From positions 372,001 to 436,000 of the forward strand of contig NZ_JACVFB010000001.1 of NCBI RefSeq assembly GCF_014529945.1: 64,000 nucleotides of DNA, read 5' to 3'. The translations under genes were made by a program, and so were the position numbers. The notes below the pieces were generated by a model, which saw only the letters and a program-made list of their open reading frames with translations, was not told the DNA's origin and searched no databases. Positions within the stretch are counted from its first letter, which is position 1. Each line of letters opens with the position of its first letter. This stretch comes from Chitinophaga varians (lineage in GTDB: Bacteria > Bacteroidota > Bacteroidia > Chitinophagales > Chitinophagaceae). Below, piece by piece: positions 52,573 through 61,608 of this stretch.

Positions 52573-52983
52573 ATGAAAAATTTAGATAATCTTACAGACA
52601 TACAGAAAGGAAAAATTCTACATCAGCTATTTCCAAACGAAATACCCTATCTGCTTAGCTATATAAAAAGATCAACACAAAATTTTCATATTTCAGCCAG
52701 TCCTTTTCTGTCGGATAGAGGTTGTGCCGAACCCGATTTTCAAGCCATTTTATACTCTTTATACAGGGAGATAGCTGAATGTGGTTTTAAATTAGAAAGA
52801 AGTAGTAGGGTTTTTAGTGAATCGCTATTTGACGAAAATCATTTTCTAGTAATGAGTGACCTCATTATCCGGTATCGGCATACTAATCTATGCGCAAACA
52901 AAAAATTTTTATGCGCTATAGATTTGCTCTTTGTGCCTGTTTTTGAACTTGGTTACCAGAACGGTTCTTGTGAGTATGACTAA
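52573..52983 (+). CDS. Hypothetical protein, tandem copy 1
   Basis: 136 residues. MKNLDNLTDIQKGKILHQLF PNEIPYLLSYIKRS and the end CAIDLLFVPVFELGYQNGSC. The next gene has the same length and the same blocks, so they are tandem duplicates. Helical N-terminus, no known family. A hairpin follows at 53007. Confidence 0.6.
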   Translation: MKNLDNLTDIQKGKILHQLFPNEIPYLLSYIKRSTQNFHISASPFLSDRGCAEPDFQAILYSLYREIAECGFKLERSSRVFSESLFDENHFLVMSDLIIRYRHTNLCANKKFLCAIDLLFVPVFELGYQNGSCEYD

Positions 52984-53006
52984 AAAAGGTGAATGGTAGA
53001 AGTAAT

Positions 53007-53030
53007 CCGCTGTTGTGTCTACAATAGCGG
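53007..53030 (+). terminator. Terminator-like hairpin after tandem copy 1
   Basis: CCGCTGTTGT, loop GTCT, ACAATAGCGG. Near-perfect 10-bp stem with no strong T-run. A closely similar hairpin follows copy 2. Confidence 0.6.
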
Positions 53031-53135
53031 TTATCTATCAAGTTTCTTCAGCGTGATGCAATAAGTAACCAACATCGGTATAATACTTTCAAACTATATT
53101 CCGAGTGCTGCCGGATATCAGCAGTACAGTATTTT

Positions 53136-53546
53136 ATGAGAGGTTTAAACAACATGTCATTGACTCGTAAAGCAAAATTACTACATAAGCTATTTCCTAA
53201 CGAGATGCTGAATTTGCTGCTATACATCAAGGATGTATGCCTCTTAAAGAATTTTCCGGTCAGTGAGTTTCTGCGTAACAACGGTTATACACAAAAGGAT
53301 TTTATTAATGGAATAGGCCTAGTATACAGCCTTGTATGGCTTGATTATCCAAGGTTTGAAAAAAGTGGAAGCATGTTTTCAAGAGCGCTCTATACAGGTC
53401 GTATCGCTGACATTGTGGTCGATCTTACCATCAGATTTATTTATTCTGAACGTTGTGAGAATATAAAATTTGTAAGTGCCGTCGAACTACTTTTTGTGCC
53501 GGAGCATTATTTAGGAGGTATACGATCTGGTTGTAAATATTACTAA
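53136..53546 (+). CDS. Hypothetical protein, tandem copy 2
   Basis: 136 residues. MRGLNNMSLTRKAKLLHKLF PNEMLNLLLYIKDV and VSAVELLFVPEHYLGGIRSG align with copy 1 along the full length. The duplicated unit includes the downstream hairpin, so a segment of about 570 bp was duplicated and has since diverged. Confidence 0.6.
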   Translation: MRGLNNMSLTRKAKLLHKLFPNEMLNLLLYIKDVCLLKNFPVSEFLRNNGYTQKDFINGIGLVYSLVWLDYPRFEKSGSMFSRALYTGRIADIVVDLTIRFIYSERCENIKFVSAVELLFVPEHYLGGIRSGCKYY

Positions 53547-53575
53547 TATTCGATCAGGCATAGTAACAATGTATC

Positions 53576-53599
53576 CCGCTATTGTATTTACAATAGCGG
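53576..53599 (+). terminator. Terminator-like hairpin after tandem copy 2
   Basis: CCGCTATTGT, loop ATTT, ACAATAGCGG, perfect 10-bp stem, followed by a pyrimidine-rich stretch. Compare 53007-53030. Confidence 0.6.
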
Positions 53600-53985
53600 T
53601 CTATTTCTTCTGTACTCTGAATCAATGTTTATATTAATAACTCGGCTAAATTTTGGAATATGGGAATAACTGCCTTTCAAATTCGGTCAACTGAATGTCC
53701 TAGCTGCTGGGAATGGATGCCGTTCAGAATATGAAACACGCATGGTTTATTTCTGCCAATGAGATGGCACATCCTGTTTTTTAATGACATAGAACAATTG
53801 TTCATTTATGCAAAGATGTCGACCACAATAACATGACAGGGAATATACTTTTTTTTACAAGAATAGATTTTCGTGCTTGTGTAATGACCATTAAAGGCTG
53901 TAGTCCTTAGTGTATATAGATTTTATTAAAAAATGGATGGTACTTTTTGGTTAGTATTTCGTTTAATGTTAAAATATAGTTTGCG
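53600..53985. other. AT-rich intergenic region upstream of the sigma factor gene
   Basis: No gene is seen. It should carry the sigma gene promoter; none could be placed with confidence. Confidence 0.4.
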
Positions 53986-54594
53986 ATGAGATTAGATAAC
54001 TTATCAGACATTGAATTGATAGATTTGTATAACCTCGGAGAGCAAGACGCTTTCAAAATTATATTTGATCGTTACTGGGAGGAATTATTCAGGCACGCCC
54101 GTCGTATGCTGGATGATGAGGATAGAGCTAAAGATGTTGTGCAAGAAATTTTTATTCGCCTAGTAAAAAAAGGTAGCATTAATAGAAACTATGACCTACC
54201 TAGTGTTCTTCATACTGCCGTTAAAAATGCCGTAATCAGTCTTTACAAAAGTGATATGTCCAGACGCAAACATTTGGCGAATATGAGAGCTTCGCTAAGT
54301 TTACAAGATAAGGTTGAACGGTATAATGCTGAAGATATTATGTTTGTGCGACAGGTAAGGGAGATAATAATGAAGGAGATGAATGTATTGCCGGCGGCGC
54401 AGCAGGAAAGTTTACTGCTGAGAATTGAAGGGGAACTTAGCGTCAACGAAATTTCCAAGTTAACCGGAAGAAATAATGCAACCGTAAAAACTCAAATACA
54501 TGATGCAAAACAGAAATTGATACGGGCTGTATTTAAGCACTTTCCACAGTCTCTACATTGGTTAAAGAAAAAGCAAAGAAATAGAAATATTTAA
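53986..54594 (+). CDS. ECF-family RNA polymerase sigma factor
   Basis: 202 residues. Region 2 is seen in DAFKIIFDRYWEELFRHARR then DEDRAKDVVQEIFIRLVKKG; region 4 in LPAAQQESLLLRIEGELSVN EISKLTGRNNATVKTQIHDA. A sigma-70 ECF without a FecR-type anti-sigma gene next to it, which is unusual for the SusC-linked ECFs of this phylum. It might direct genes of the element. Confidence 0.9.
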   Translation: MRLDNLSDIELIDLYNLGEQDAFKIIFDRYWEELFRHARRMLDDEDRAKDVVQEIFIRLVKKGSINRNYDLPSVLHTAVKNAVISLYKSDMSRRKHLANMRASLSLQDKVERYNAEDIMFVRQVREIIMKEMNVLPAAQQESLLLRIEGELSVNEISKLTGRNNATVKTQIHDAKQKLIRAVFKHFPQSLHWLKKKQRNRNI

Positions 54595-54766
54595 TTACTT
54601 TTCTTGAAGAGGTGGGTAAATCACTTCGAATAATATTATTCTTGGTAAATGCCTTATGAAGAATTCCAGTGCCATATGCTAGTTCTTCCGTTGGCATATC
54701 CGCAGGAGTAGTATTGATCAGCCTTAAACCATATTTTGCGATTGCTTCTGTCCACTCCAACTTCAT
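54533..54766 (-). CDS. Doubtful small protein overlapping the sigma gene end
   Basis: 77 codons from the ATG at 54766; MKLEWTEAIAKYGLRLINTT looks protein-like, but the C-terminal third overlaps the sigma gene on the other strand. Kept as a weak call. Confidence 0.3.
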   Translation of the reverse strand: MKLEWTEAIAKYGLRLINTTPADMPTEELAYGTGILHKAFTKNNIIRSDLPTSSRKVIKYFYFFAFSLTNVETVESA

Positions 54767-55017
54767 AATCTAAAATTATATTTTGTAAGAGTTTTTCTTG
54801 GTATGATTAAAAGTTACTTACCTGCGTTTCCGTTGTTGTAATGTAATTAACCTGAATATTTATATCATCCTAACTATTCCTGGATAGGACAATATGTTGT
54901 TAGGTTTTAAATATTGAAAATCTTATCCACTTGTAACGCCGGTGAACGCCTTCTAAAGGTTGCGCCCGAAATACTGATGAGTTACTTGTTTAGTTAAATT
55001 AATTATCGTCTCATCAT

Positions 55018-55308
55018 TTAGTCATCGTCATAATCGTCATAATCATCTTCTTCAATTTTCATAATTGCCTTTGTATTTGTAAAATATTGTTGTATCATCT
55101 GAATAGTTCTATTATGCAGAATAAGAGACATAGGTGCGCCTTCATAGTAATCAAGGACATTTGTCTCATCGGAAATTGCATAAACAGTTATATGAGTTTT
55201 ATCGTATTCCTCCCAGGTTACTTTAAACATTCTTTTACGCTGAATTTTCGTAAGCCTTACCTTTATAAGGTTAGTTTCGCACTGTACTGTGAATTTAAGA
55301 AGCTTCAT
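55018..55308 (-). CDS. Small hypothetical protein with a poly-acidic tail
   Basis: 96 residues. A basic N-terminal half (VRLTKIQRKRMFKVTWEEYD) and a tail of DDYDDYDDD after IEE. The acidic tail resembles DNA mimics and chaperone-like tails, but no function is claimed. Confidence 0.5.
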   Translation of the reverse strand: MKLLKFTVQCETNLIKVRLTKIQRKRMFKVTWEEYDKTHITVYAISDETNVLDYYEGAPMSLILHNRTIQMIQQYFTNTKAIMKIEEDDYDDYDDD

Positions 55309-55586
55309 ACAATCTACTGGTTAAGAAACAAATTATTCTATAGAATATTACGATTTTGGTTTAAAACATAAGAATTCTTTCCGGTCGTATTTATTCACAA
55401 CTGATCAGAAGGTCGCGGCGGAGTGGATCAGCCCTTTAAACAGGAATAGAATGAAAATTAAATGATATTACATTTATAGTACTGAAAATTACAAAAATAA
55501 TATTTAATGTAACAAAATTAATATTTTTATATACATAAATAATATATGGGTACTACTTTTCTGTGATATCAATGACTGGTATTTAA

Positions 55587-56144
55587 ATGATAAATGACCC
55601 AAGGTATAAATCAATCGGAAAGCTCATAAAATCAGGTAATATAAAAAGCATAGTCCAGGTTTTTGAATTGATTCCGATAACAGCTATTCGTAATGATAGC
55701 AATATTCACTATGAAACACTACGTAAGCGAGTACTAAAACCAGAAACCTTTAAGCTGGATGAATTGGTGATTCTCGCTGAGTTGTTCAATATTTCGGTGA
55801 CTGATTTTGTGGCTATGGTATTGGATGAGATTAAAGAGATTCACTCTATTTTCGCTAAACAAAAAATAGCATCATCAAAAGATCACAGATACAAATCTAT
55901 TGGAATTCTCATCAAATCAGGTGAAATTAAAAGGTTGAAAGATATTTTTAATATGATTTCAAAGAAAGCGGTTCGTGATGATAGCGGCATCATCCATGCA
56001 ACACTACATAGGAAAATATTTAAACCTGGCGGATTTATGATTTCTGAAATGATTGTGATGGCAGGACTCTTCGAAGTACAGCCGCTGGATTTTATTTCAT
56101 TGGCATTGAATGATATCAAGCGCCCGAAGACACCAAGAGGATAA
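55587..56144 (+). CDS. Two-repeat protein (tandem ~80-residue units)
   Basis: 185 residues made of two copies: DPRYKSIGKLIKSGNIKSIV to MVLDEIK (about 4-83) and DHRYKSIGILIKSGEIKRLK to LALNDIK (about 98-177). Each has the layout short strand or helix, RKRVLKPETFKLDELVILAE or HRKIFKPGGFMISEMIVMAG, then helix; this resembles a Cro-like helix-turn-helix unit with the shared RYKSIG opening. A protein with two linked DNA-binding-like units could bind a palindrome as a monomer. Confidence 0.6.
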   Translation: MINDPRYKSIGKLIKSGNIKSIVQVFELIPITAIRNDSNIHYETLRKRVLKPETFKLDELVILAELFNISVTDFVAMVLDEIKEIHSIFAKQKIASSKDHRYKSIGILIKSGEIKRLKDIFNMISKKAVRDDSGIIHATLHRKIFKPGGFMISEMIVMAGLFEVQPLDFISLALNDIKRPKTPRG

Positions 56145-56371
56145 ATCAATGTGTCAAATTTCTTAGCACGTAGGTGCTGGCAAAAATGTAGCTATTGCGC
56201 AACTCTAATTTTTTCCCTTGCTAGTTTTTGTAGGGAGTAAGTTACCAGAAAAAGCTCTTTCATCAATTCCATCTTTCCGATCAATTCTAAAAAATAGTTG
56301 CTACATGCACCCTAAAAAACATTGAATAATCGGAAGTACCAATCTTCCGGAAACCTGAAGGCCGTATCATC

Positions 56372-56662
56372 TCACCTTCTTAAAATTAGGGCCAAAGCTC
56401 TTTCGTTGAAATCAGGAAAAGCCGTCCTAAACGTCTTCTCTCTTTCTTCATAGAGCTGAAGACCAATACCAGCAATCTTTATTAATAGTGGGTGAGTATC
56501 GAATACTTCCGCCATTTTTAAGATTGTTTCATCTCTTGGAAAGGTTTTGCTTGTTTCCAGAAGTGCCAGGGATGTTTGACTTATTCCTACCATACCTGCA
56601 AATTCACGCTGGCTTAACCCATTGTGCTTCCTAATCACGCGTATTACTTTTCCTATTGCCAT
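56372..56662 (-). CDS. XRE family helix-turn-helix regulator
   Basis: 96 residues from the ATG at 56662 (MAIGKVIRVIRKHNGLSQRE); the frame is open to another ATG at 56767, four bases after the stop of the previous gene, so the longer form is possible. HTH: NGLSQREFAGMVGISQTSLA LLETSK. Small regulator, likely with the gene at 56771 in one operon. Its targets are unknown. Confidence 0.75.
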   Translation of the reverse strand: MAIGKVIRVIRKHNGLSQREFAGMVGISQTSLALLETSKTFPRDETILKMAEVFDTHPLLIKIAGIGLQLYEEREKTFRTAFPDFNERALALILRR

Positions 56663-56770
56663 GAAATAACCCTTTATGTAAACTATTTTTTCCGCCATCC
56701 TTTGAAGCTTCTTATGGTAAATAACCTCAGGTTTTAAGTGCTGAAAAATTGTTTTGGACGAAAGCATTTG

Positions 56771-57079
56771 CTACATGTCACCTTTTGAATGGCTTGATAC
56801 CTGTTTTAAGTTATCCCAAAATATCTTCATTTCCATTTCGTTAAAAATTAATGTGATTGGACCGTCTGTTATTTCTGGATGGTACCCAGAACAAGGTAGA
56901 TCTACTTTCGATAATAAAATTGGTTGAATAGCTTTTCCTGCCCGCTGCCATAAACACGGTGCCATTGAGATTCCGGGAACTAGTTGGCACCAAAAATAAT
57001 AGATGTCTATTACATCGGTGTGTACATGACCCGTAGTGATATTAAGTAGCAGGTGTGTAGTAGTGGTGAGTATATGCAT
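56771..57079 (-). CDS. Hypothetical protein upstream of the XRE regulator
   Basis: 102 residues. VHTDVIDIYYFWCQLVPGIS and the DGPITLIFNEMEMKIFWDNL block suggest a small alpha/beta domain. Not recognised. It lies just upstream of the regulator on the same strand, possibly a partner such as a toxin-antitoxin or immunity pair; no evidence decides. Confidence 0.5.
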   Translation of the reverse strand: MHILTTTTHLLLNITTGHVHTDVIDIYYFWCQLVPGISMAPCLWQRAGKAIQPILLSKVDLPCSGYHPEITDGPITLIFNEMEMKIFWDNLKQVSSHSKGDM

Positions 57080-57125
57080 CTTGCCCAGTTAAAATACAAC
57101 TTTCAGAATAAGCTTTTAGGAATAA

Positions 57126-57416
57126 CTATTCAACGGGTTTCATTCGCTTCTCAAACTGGTAACCAGCTGTATAGGTAAGGAAATGTGAAGTAGGAACAAT
57201 TCGGCCCCATTTGCATTTGTCCATTGAATCTTCTATGGCAGCCATCTTGTTGTAAAATCTAACTGCAGTTAGACTATCAATGAAAACACTATCAATTTTC
57301 TGATCAATTTGTTTGCCCCAACACTCCACATCCTCATTCATTTTGGATTGGTCACAGGGAACTTTACCCCAACGAATAAGTGTAAAAGATACCACAAAAA
57401 TTACTATGTATTTCAT
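57126..57416 (-). CDS. Small exported hypothetical protein
   Basis: 96 residues with an N-terminal hydrophobic segment (MKYIVIFVVSFTLIRWG) and three Cys. Probably secreted or membrane-anchored; no family. Confidence 0.5.
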   Translation of the reverse strand: MKYIVIFVVSFTLIRWGKVPCDQSKMNEDVECWGKQIDQKIDSVFIDSLTAVRFYNKMAAIEDSMDKCKWGRIVPTSHFLTYTAGYQFEKRMKPVE

Positions 57417-57579
57417 TATAGCGTATTATGGAAGTTTCATTCAGCATTATTTTTTTCCTGGTGACTCGCTGCGTTGTTGCGATGGATTCACAGGGAGGAT
57501 CTCCTTATCTGTTGTCAGCAGCGAAGCGGGGGCAGAAGTAATACAGGCCCCGTAGAATCCTGGGTAATACGCTGCGCCT

Positions 57580-58053
57580 CTAAGTCAGAATTTTTTGTGT
57601 TGCTAATAAACCTTTTTTATCAACTAAACTCCTTTTTTTTTGCAAAGCCAACACTATAGCGACTAATATAAGCTCAATCCCAACGAACTTATCAATCAAT
57701 CCTCCACGATGGTCAATAACAAAGAGTAGAATTATCATTGCTATGATCACAATAATAACATACTTACAATACCTAAGAATCGTATCTAGTATGTACAAGT
57801 TGAATGCAAAGTTCATGATCACCGATAGACTACCAGGTGACAATTTTAGAAGTATGGCCGCTTCACGTGGCTCATATATACTGGAAATTACAGATCGCAG
57901 TTTTTCATCTCGATTCCTAACGGTGGTGTAAGTACGATTCAACCAATTCTCGTCGGTAACTTTTAAGAGATTCAACACTTCATCTTCATTCAACTGCTCC
58001 TTGTCGATATAATATTCGCGTAGGTAAGAAATTTTGTCATTAATCTTTTCCAT
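57580..58053 (-). CDS. Hypothetical membrane protein
   Basis: 157 residues. Soluble, charged N-terminus (EKINDKISYLREYYIDKEQL) and two hydrophobic helices near VIIVIIAMIILLFVIDH and FVGIELILVAIVLAL. No family recognised. Confidence 0.55.
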   Translation of the reverse strand: MEKINDKISYLREYYIDKEQLNEDEVLNLLKVTDENWLNRTYTTVRNRDEKLRSVISSIYEPREAAILLKLSPGSLSVIMNFAFNLYILDTILRYCKYVIIVIIAMIILLFVIDHRGGLIDKFVGIELILVAIVLALQKKRSLVDKKGLLATQKILT

Positions 58054-58632
58054 ATGTTAAGGTTAGTGTGAAATAGCAAATGTTCTATCTGCAGACTTAC
58101 TTGGGCCCGAGATAGCATCCCTCATTCATGTCGCAGACACTGATATAGCAGATGTAAAAGCATGGTTTCCGCTCTGATTAGTTCATTAACGCAGTACCAA
58201 CGAAAAGGCATCACAGGTACAAAAGATCTTCCTGTATCAGTGATGATATTCAATTTGGGCATCCCGGGTAAAGTAGAGAATGTCCAAGACAGCCATTGGA
58301 CAATGCCTCCGAAGTACTCCTTTGAGGCATTATCTATGCAAATTAACTTCAGTTAAATTTTAAAGTATCTATGGCAGGTACGTGATATTCGTTAATAAAT
58401 TGTGAAGGCATTTTTTGTTTACAAATGATAATTGCTTTACTGAATACCTTTCTTTTGAAAATTTCAGTTTGCAATAGTACCACGTTATGTTGCTCTGGAC
58501 AGAAATGTCAGGTACAATTAGCAACTGGTTAATAACCCACTTTTGAAACACTTCAAACCAAAATCACCCATCCATATCAACACTCTTTACTCAAGAGACA
58601 TTCATTTAATATTGGCGGTCTGCAACATGTAG
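58054..58632. other. Intergenic region with possible fragments
   Basis: No convincing gene. A 64-codon frame at 58162-58356 on the plus strand (MVSALISSLTQYQRKGITGT) may be a remnant but is not assigned. Confidence 0.35.
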
Positions 58633-58641
58633 TTGCAGACG

Positions 58642-58818
58642 ATGAATTTAAACTCACTCACTCTGTTAGAAAAGGATATTCTTATAATGTTTGCAAGGTT
58701 TCTTGCCATTCTTTACTCTGAAGATCGGCGCGCATTTAGTGGTTGTTTATCCCTTTTAAAAGTGGAGTATATTTTAAAAGCTGATTTAGCCTCAAATGTA
58801 TTAAACCATGAAGGTTGA
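58642..58818 (+). CDS. Small hypothetical protein
   Basis: 58 codons from the ATG at 58642 (MNLNSLTLLEKDILIMFARF), helical. No family; low support. Confidence 0.3.
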   Translation: MNLNSLTLLEKDILIMFARFLAILYSEDRRAFSGCLSLLKVEYILKADLASNVLNHEG

Positions 58819-59007
58819 TTAAGACATTTGAGATGATTTTTACATATTAAAAATTAAATGCCCTTTTAGAAAAAAGAGCAGATAAATACCTAATTATTGA
58901 ATGCATACTATTAAACGTTCTACGGATGTTTTAGTTCTATTTCAAAGATAAAAAAGTTTACAGGTGCAGTTAAAAGACTGCACTGATCCATTCTCACCAC
59001 GTCATTG

Positions 59008-59748
59008 TCAAATTGGTAAAAGTACCGTGAATGTGGTTTGCTGATTTTGGATACTATAGACTGAGATGCTACCTCGTAAATCATCTACGTTTTGCTTACA
59101 TATAGCCAATCCTAAACCTGTCCCTCTATAATCTTTATTTAAACGAACATAAGGACGAAAAATGTCATCAAATTTATCTAGTGGTATGCCAATGCCATTA
59201 TCTGTAACCTCGAATTTAATGTGGGGCCCGGCATCTGAAATGTTTATAGCTACATCACTATTAGGAGGGGAGAACTTTACCGCATTTACTATCAAATTGG
59301 ATAAAATATGTGTTAGTTTTAGTTTATCCGTCTCGATATAATCCAAAGTACATTTATTGTTCAATACAATCGATATGTCTTTTTCAGCGATTTTTTGATA
59401 TATTCCAACTATTGGCTCTACAATCTCTGATATTCGATATTTGCCAAAATAGGAACTCCGCCCCGTTTGGGAAAACATCCTAATATTCATATTCACTTCC
59501 TCCAACTGATGACATATCATTCCAATTGTGTCAACCCAGCTGGCAGCTTCTGATGACAATTCAGAGTCATTCAATGCACCATGTGAGCCACGGAGGCTTG
59601 AAATAAGATTACCAATATCATGTCCCCAGGCGTAAATGAATTTTTGTGTTTTTTGTAGCTCAGTATCCTCAATTGCAACTAGATGATTTAGCATATAAAA
59701 CAATTTAGATAAGGCAATGCTGCGACAGAAAAATGACGCAGGACTCAT
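59008..59748 (-). CDS. Truncated histidine kinase core
   Basis: About 246 residues from the ATG at 59748; the frame extends upstream through the inverted repeat at 59762-59855, which is not kinase-like. The dimerisation helix has the His in FIYAWGHDIGNLISSLRGSH; the ATPase has NLIVNAVKFSPP, TDNGIGIPLDKFDDIF and the G2 box YRGTGLGLAICKQNVDD. No sensor or membrane part remains and no receiver follows, so it is a kinase core cut at its N-terminus, either a pseudogene or a soluble kinase. Confidence 0.7.
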   Translation of the reverse strand: MSPASFFCRSIALSKLFYMLNHLVAIEDTELQKTQKFIYAWGHDIGNLISSLRGSHGALNDSELSSEAASWVDTIGMICHQLEEVNMNIRMFSQTGRSSYFGKYRISEIVEPIVGIYQKIAEKDISIVLNNKCTLDYIETDKLKLTHILSNLIVNAVKFSPPNSDVAINISDAGPHIKFEVTDNGIGIPLDKFDDIFRPYVRLNKDYRGTGLGLAICKQNVDDLRGSISVYSIQNQQTTFTVLLPI

Positions 59749-59761
59749 TCTTGTAACAATC

Positions 59762-59855
59762 CGTGTAGCTTGGCGGCCTCGGATGTATACAAGCGAGCCT
59801 GCGCCATAAGGTGCAGGCATCGCCGTATCTGATTTCGAGGCCGCCAAGCTACACG
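59762..59855. repeat. GC-rich inverted repeat element at the kinase 5' end
   Basis: A perfect 20-bp inverted repeat, ending CGTGTAGCTTGGCGGCCTCG at 59762-59781 and its reverse complement at 59836-59855. Inside, GCCTGCGCC ATAA GGTGCAGGC gives a second hairpin. It is far GC-richer than its AT-rich surroundings. It resembles small non-autonomous or REP-type elements; no transposase is present. Confidence 0.75.
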
Positions 59856-60075
59856 AAACCATAAAACTGGCAATGCGATCAATAAGTTTGGGATCGCAAA
59901 TTACGATTTTAAGTTGATATATTCATCATTACATATTTTTGTTTATATTAATATCATCATAAATTGTCTTTATTCACGCTTCAACTCTATTGTAAGATAA
60001 GCAATTTTTCAAATACTCACAAAATGTGGGCGGCGTTTTTTAGGGTATACCCCTTCTTTGCTGGAAAGACTGAGT

Positions 60076-60306
60076 ATGGGGATTTCTAAAATAGATCAGT
60101 ATATAATTGACAGGGTAAAAGAGCGACGAGAAAAAATTAAATGGTCTCAGGAGGACTTGGCATTCGAACTTGGTGTCAGTAAAGGGTTCATAGGTAATGT
60201 TGAAAGTACCAGATATCCACATAAATACTCAATGGAGCAAATTAATCATTTGGCAAAAATTTTTAAATGTACTATTTGGGACCTTGTTCCTCAAAAACCA
60301 CTGTAG
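60076..60306 (+). CDS. Small XRE family regulator
   Basis: 76 residues from the ATG at 60076. RVKERREKIKWSQEDLAFEL GVSKGFIGNVESTRYPHKYS is a clear helix-turn-helix of the XRE type, with IFKCTIWDLVPQ as the closing helix. Stand-alone repressor, perhaps for the genes around it. Confidence 0.85.
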   Translation: MGISKIDQYIIDRVKERREKIKWSQEDLAFELGVSKGFIGNVESTRYPHKYSMEQINHLAKIFKCTIWDLVPQKPL

Positions 60307-60508
60307 TCGATAAATACTCAGCTTTAAAGCTTTTTTATAAATTGATAAGACAGAATCGGACGCCCGCTTTATCGAATTAGTAAACGTTGTGCCCTAAAAA
60401 CACACCTGCTGCTACTCAGTATTTTCTAGAAACTCCACCTGAAACTCATTTCATGCATTTCTAGGTAAATCAATCAAACTTTCAGGCAAATAACTAAAAT
60501 CCCATAAT

Positions 60509-61318
60509 ATGAAAAAAATCCTATTTTCAATCTTTCCATTGTTTATTTCCTCCTGTTTGTTAGCCCAGAAACCTAGTTATGTTGAGCATAGCCCAATTAA
60601 TTGGTCAGACTCCATGCCAGCAATTACACGAATTGTAAAGTATCAGTTTACCGGGAATCCTATAATAGCCAACTTGCCGCCAGATGCAAAATATTGTATT
60701 ATAGAAGCCTGGGGAGGCGGAGGAATGGGAACCACTGCCGGTGGCGGTGGAGGCGGAGGTTATGTTATTGCAAAATTTAGAAAAGCAGGTGGAAGTGCCA
60801 TTGAAATAAGTATTGGGAATGCAGGTATGCGAGATGCGAACAATAGGATTCAAGACGGTGGAAATACTGTTGTTTCATTTCCCGGTGGTAGAATAATAGC
60901 TAATGGTGGCGGGGCTTACAGGAAGGGTGGACTATATTCAATTGAAATCAATTCAAGTGATGCCACGGCCTATGGCGTAAATGGAGAAAATGGTGGTACC
61001 AATCTAAATACAGATTTAATAATTAAGGGTGATTCTTCTGTGATCTACAGACTAGTGGGGGGAGTTGGTGGTAATGCCGGTAATTCGGTCAATACTGGCG
61101 GTCAGGGTGGAGATCTTATTCTTGTGGGACAGCGAACAACTGACGCGTCCTTTATACATATTGACAGTTATATTTTAGGAGGAAAAAAGGAAGCAGCAAA
61201 TGGGATTAGTCCTGGTGGCGGCGGTGGTGGAGTTGCCGCCTTCTATAAGAAATATACCGTACCTTATAATGATCCTTCCACCACAGGTGCAGCTGGGATG
61301 GTAATCATTTACTATTAG
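60509..61318 (+). CDS. Secreted glycine-rich protein
   Basis: 269 residues. Signal peptide MKKILFSIFPLFISSCLLAQ, then a Gly-rich domain with WGGGGMGTTAGGGGGGGYV, VGGVGGNAGNSVNTGGQGGD and PGGGGGG. It resembles glycine-rich domains of phage-tail and bacterial surface proteins. Beyond that, function is unknown. A single-gene unit between two AT-rich gaps. Confidence 0.65.
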   Translation: MKKILFSIFPLFISSCLLAQKPSYVEHSPINWSDSMPAITRIVKYQFTGNPIIANLPPDAKYCIIEAWGGGGMGTTAGGGGGGGYVIAKFRKAGGSAIEISIGNAGMRDANNRIQDGGNTVVSFPGGRIIANGGGAYRKGGLYSIEINSSDATAYGVNGENGGTNLNTDLIIKGDSSVIYRLVGGVGGNAGNSVNTGGQGGDLILVGQRTTDASFIHIDSYILGGKKEAANGISPGGGGGGVAAFYKKYTVPYNDPSTTGAAGMVIIYY

Positions 61319-61608
61319 TATTAAAGCTGTTCGTTACACAACTTCTGAGTAAATAGAGGTTATATACATGAGATTTTCTTTAATATCCGAACTACGACAT
61401 CGATATTTGATTTTCATTTTTGAAACCTAAAGCTCATCACTACAATATAGTACTTTCTGTTACTTAGCTCGTTCTTAGAAAAAAACTGGTTTTATGTGCG
61501 AATAAAAAATGTACAATTTTGTTTAGCATTTTTTAATCAATTTGGAATATAGGGCTGCCAGATGTGATTTTCTTAAACACTTACACCTTATTAAACACCA
61601 GCGCTCAA
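61319..61608. other. AT-rich region upstream of the STAND gene
   Basis: No gene seen. It should contain the promoter of 61609; no clear -7 box was placed. Confidence 0.4.

Noticed and set aside
54533..54766. Antitoxin-like partner for the sigma factor
   Set aside because: The overlap on the opposite strand and lack of motifs give no basis for a partner role; kept only as a doubtful ORF.
58162..58356. 64-codon plus-strand ORF
   Set aside because: No family, unusual start context and no neighbours; could be a remnant but cannot be supported.
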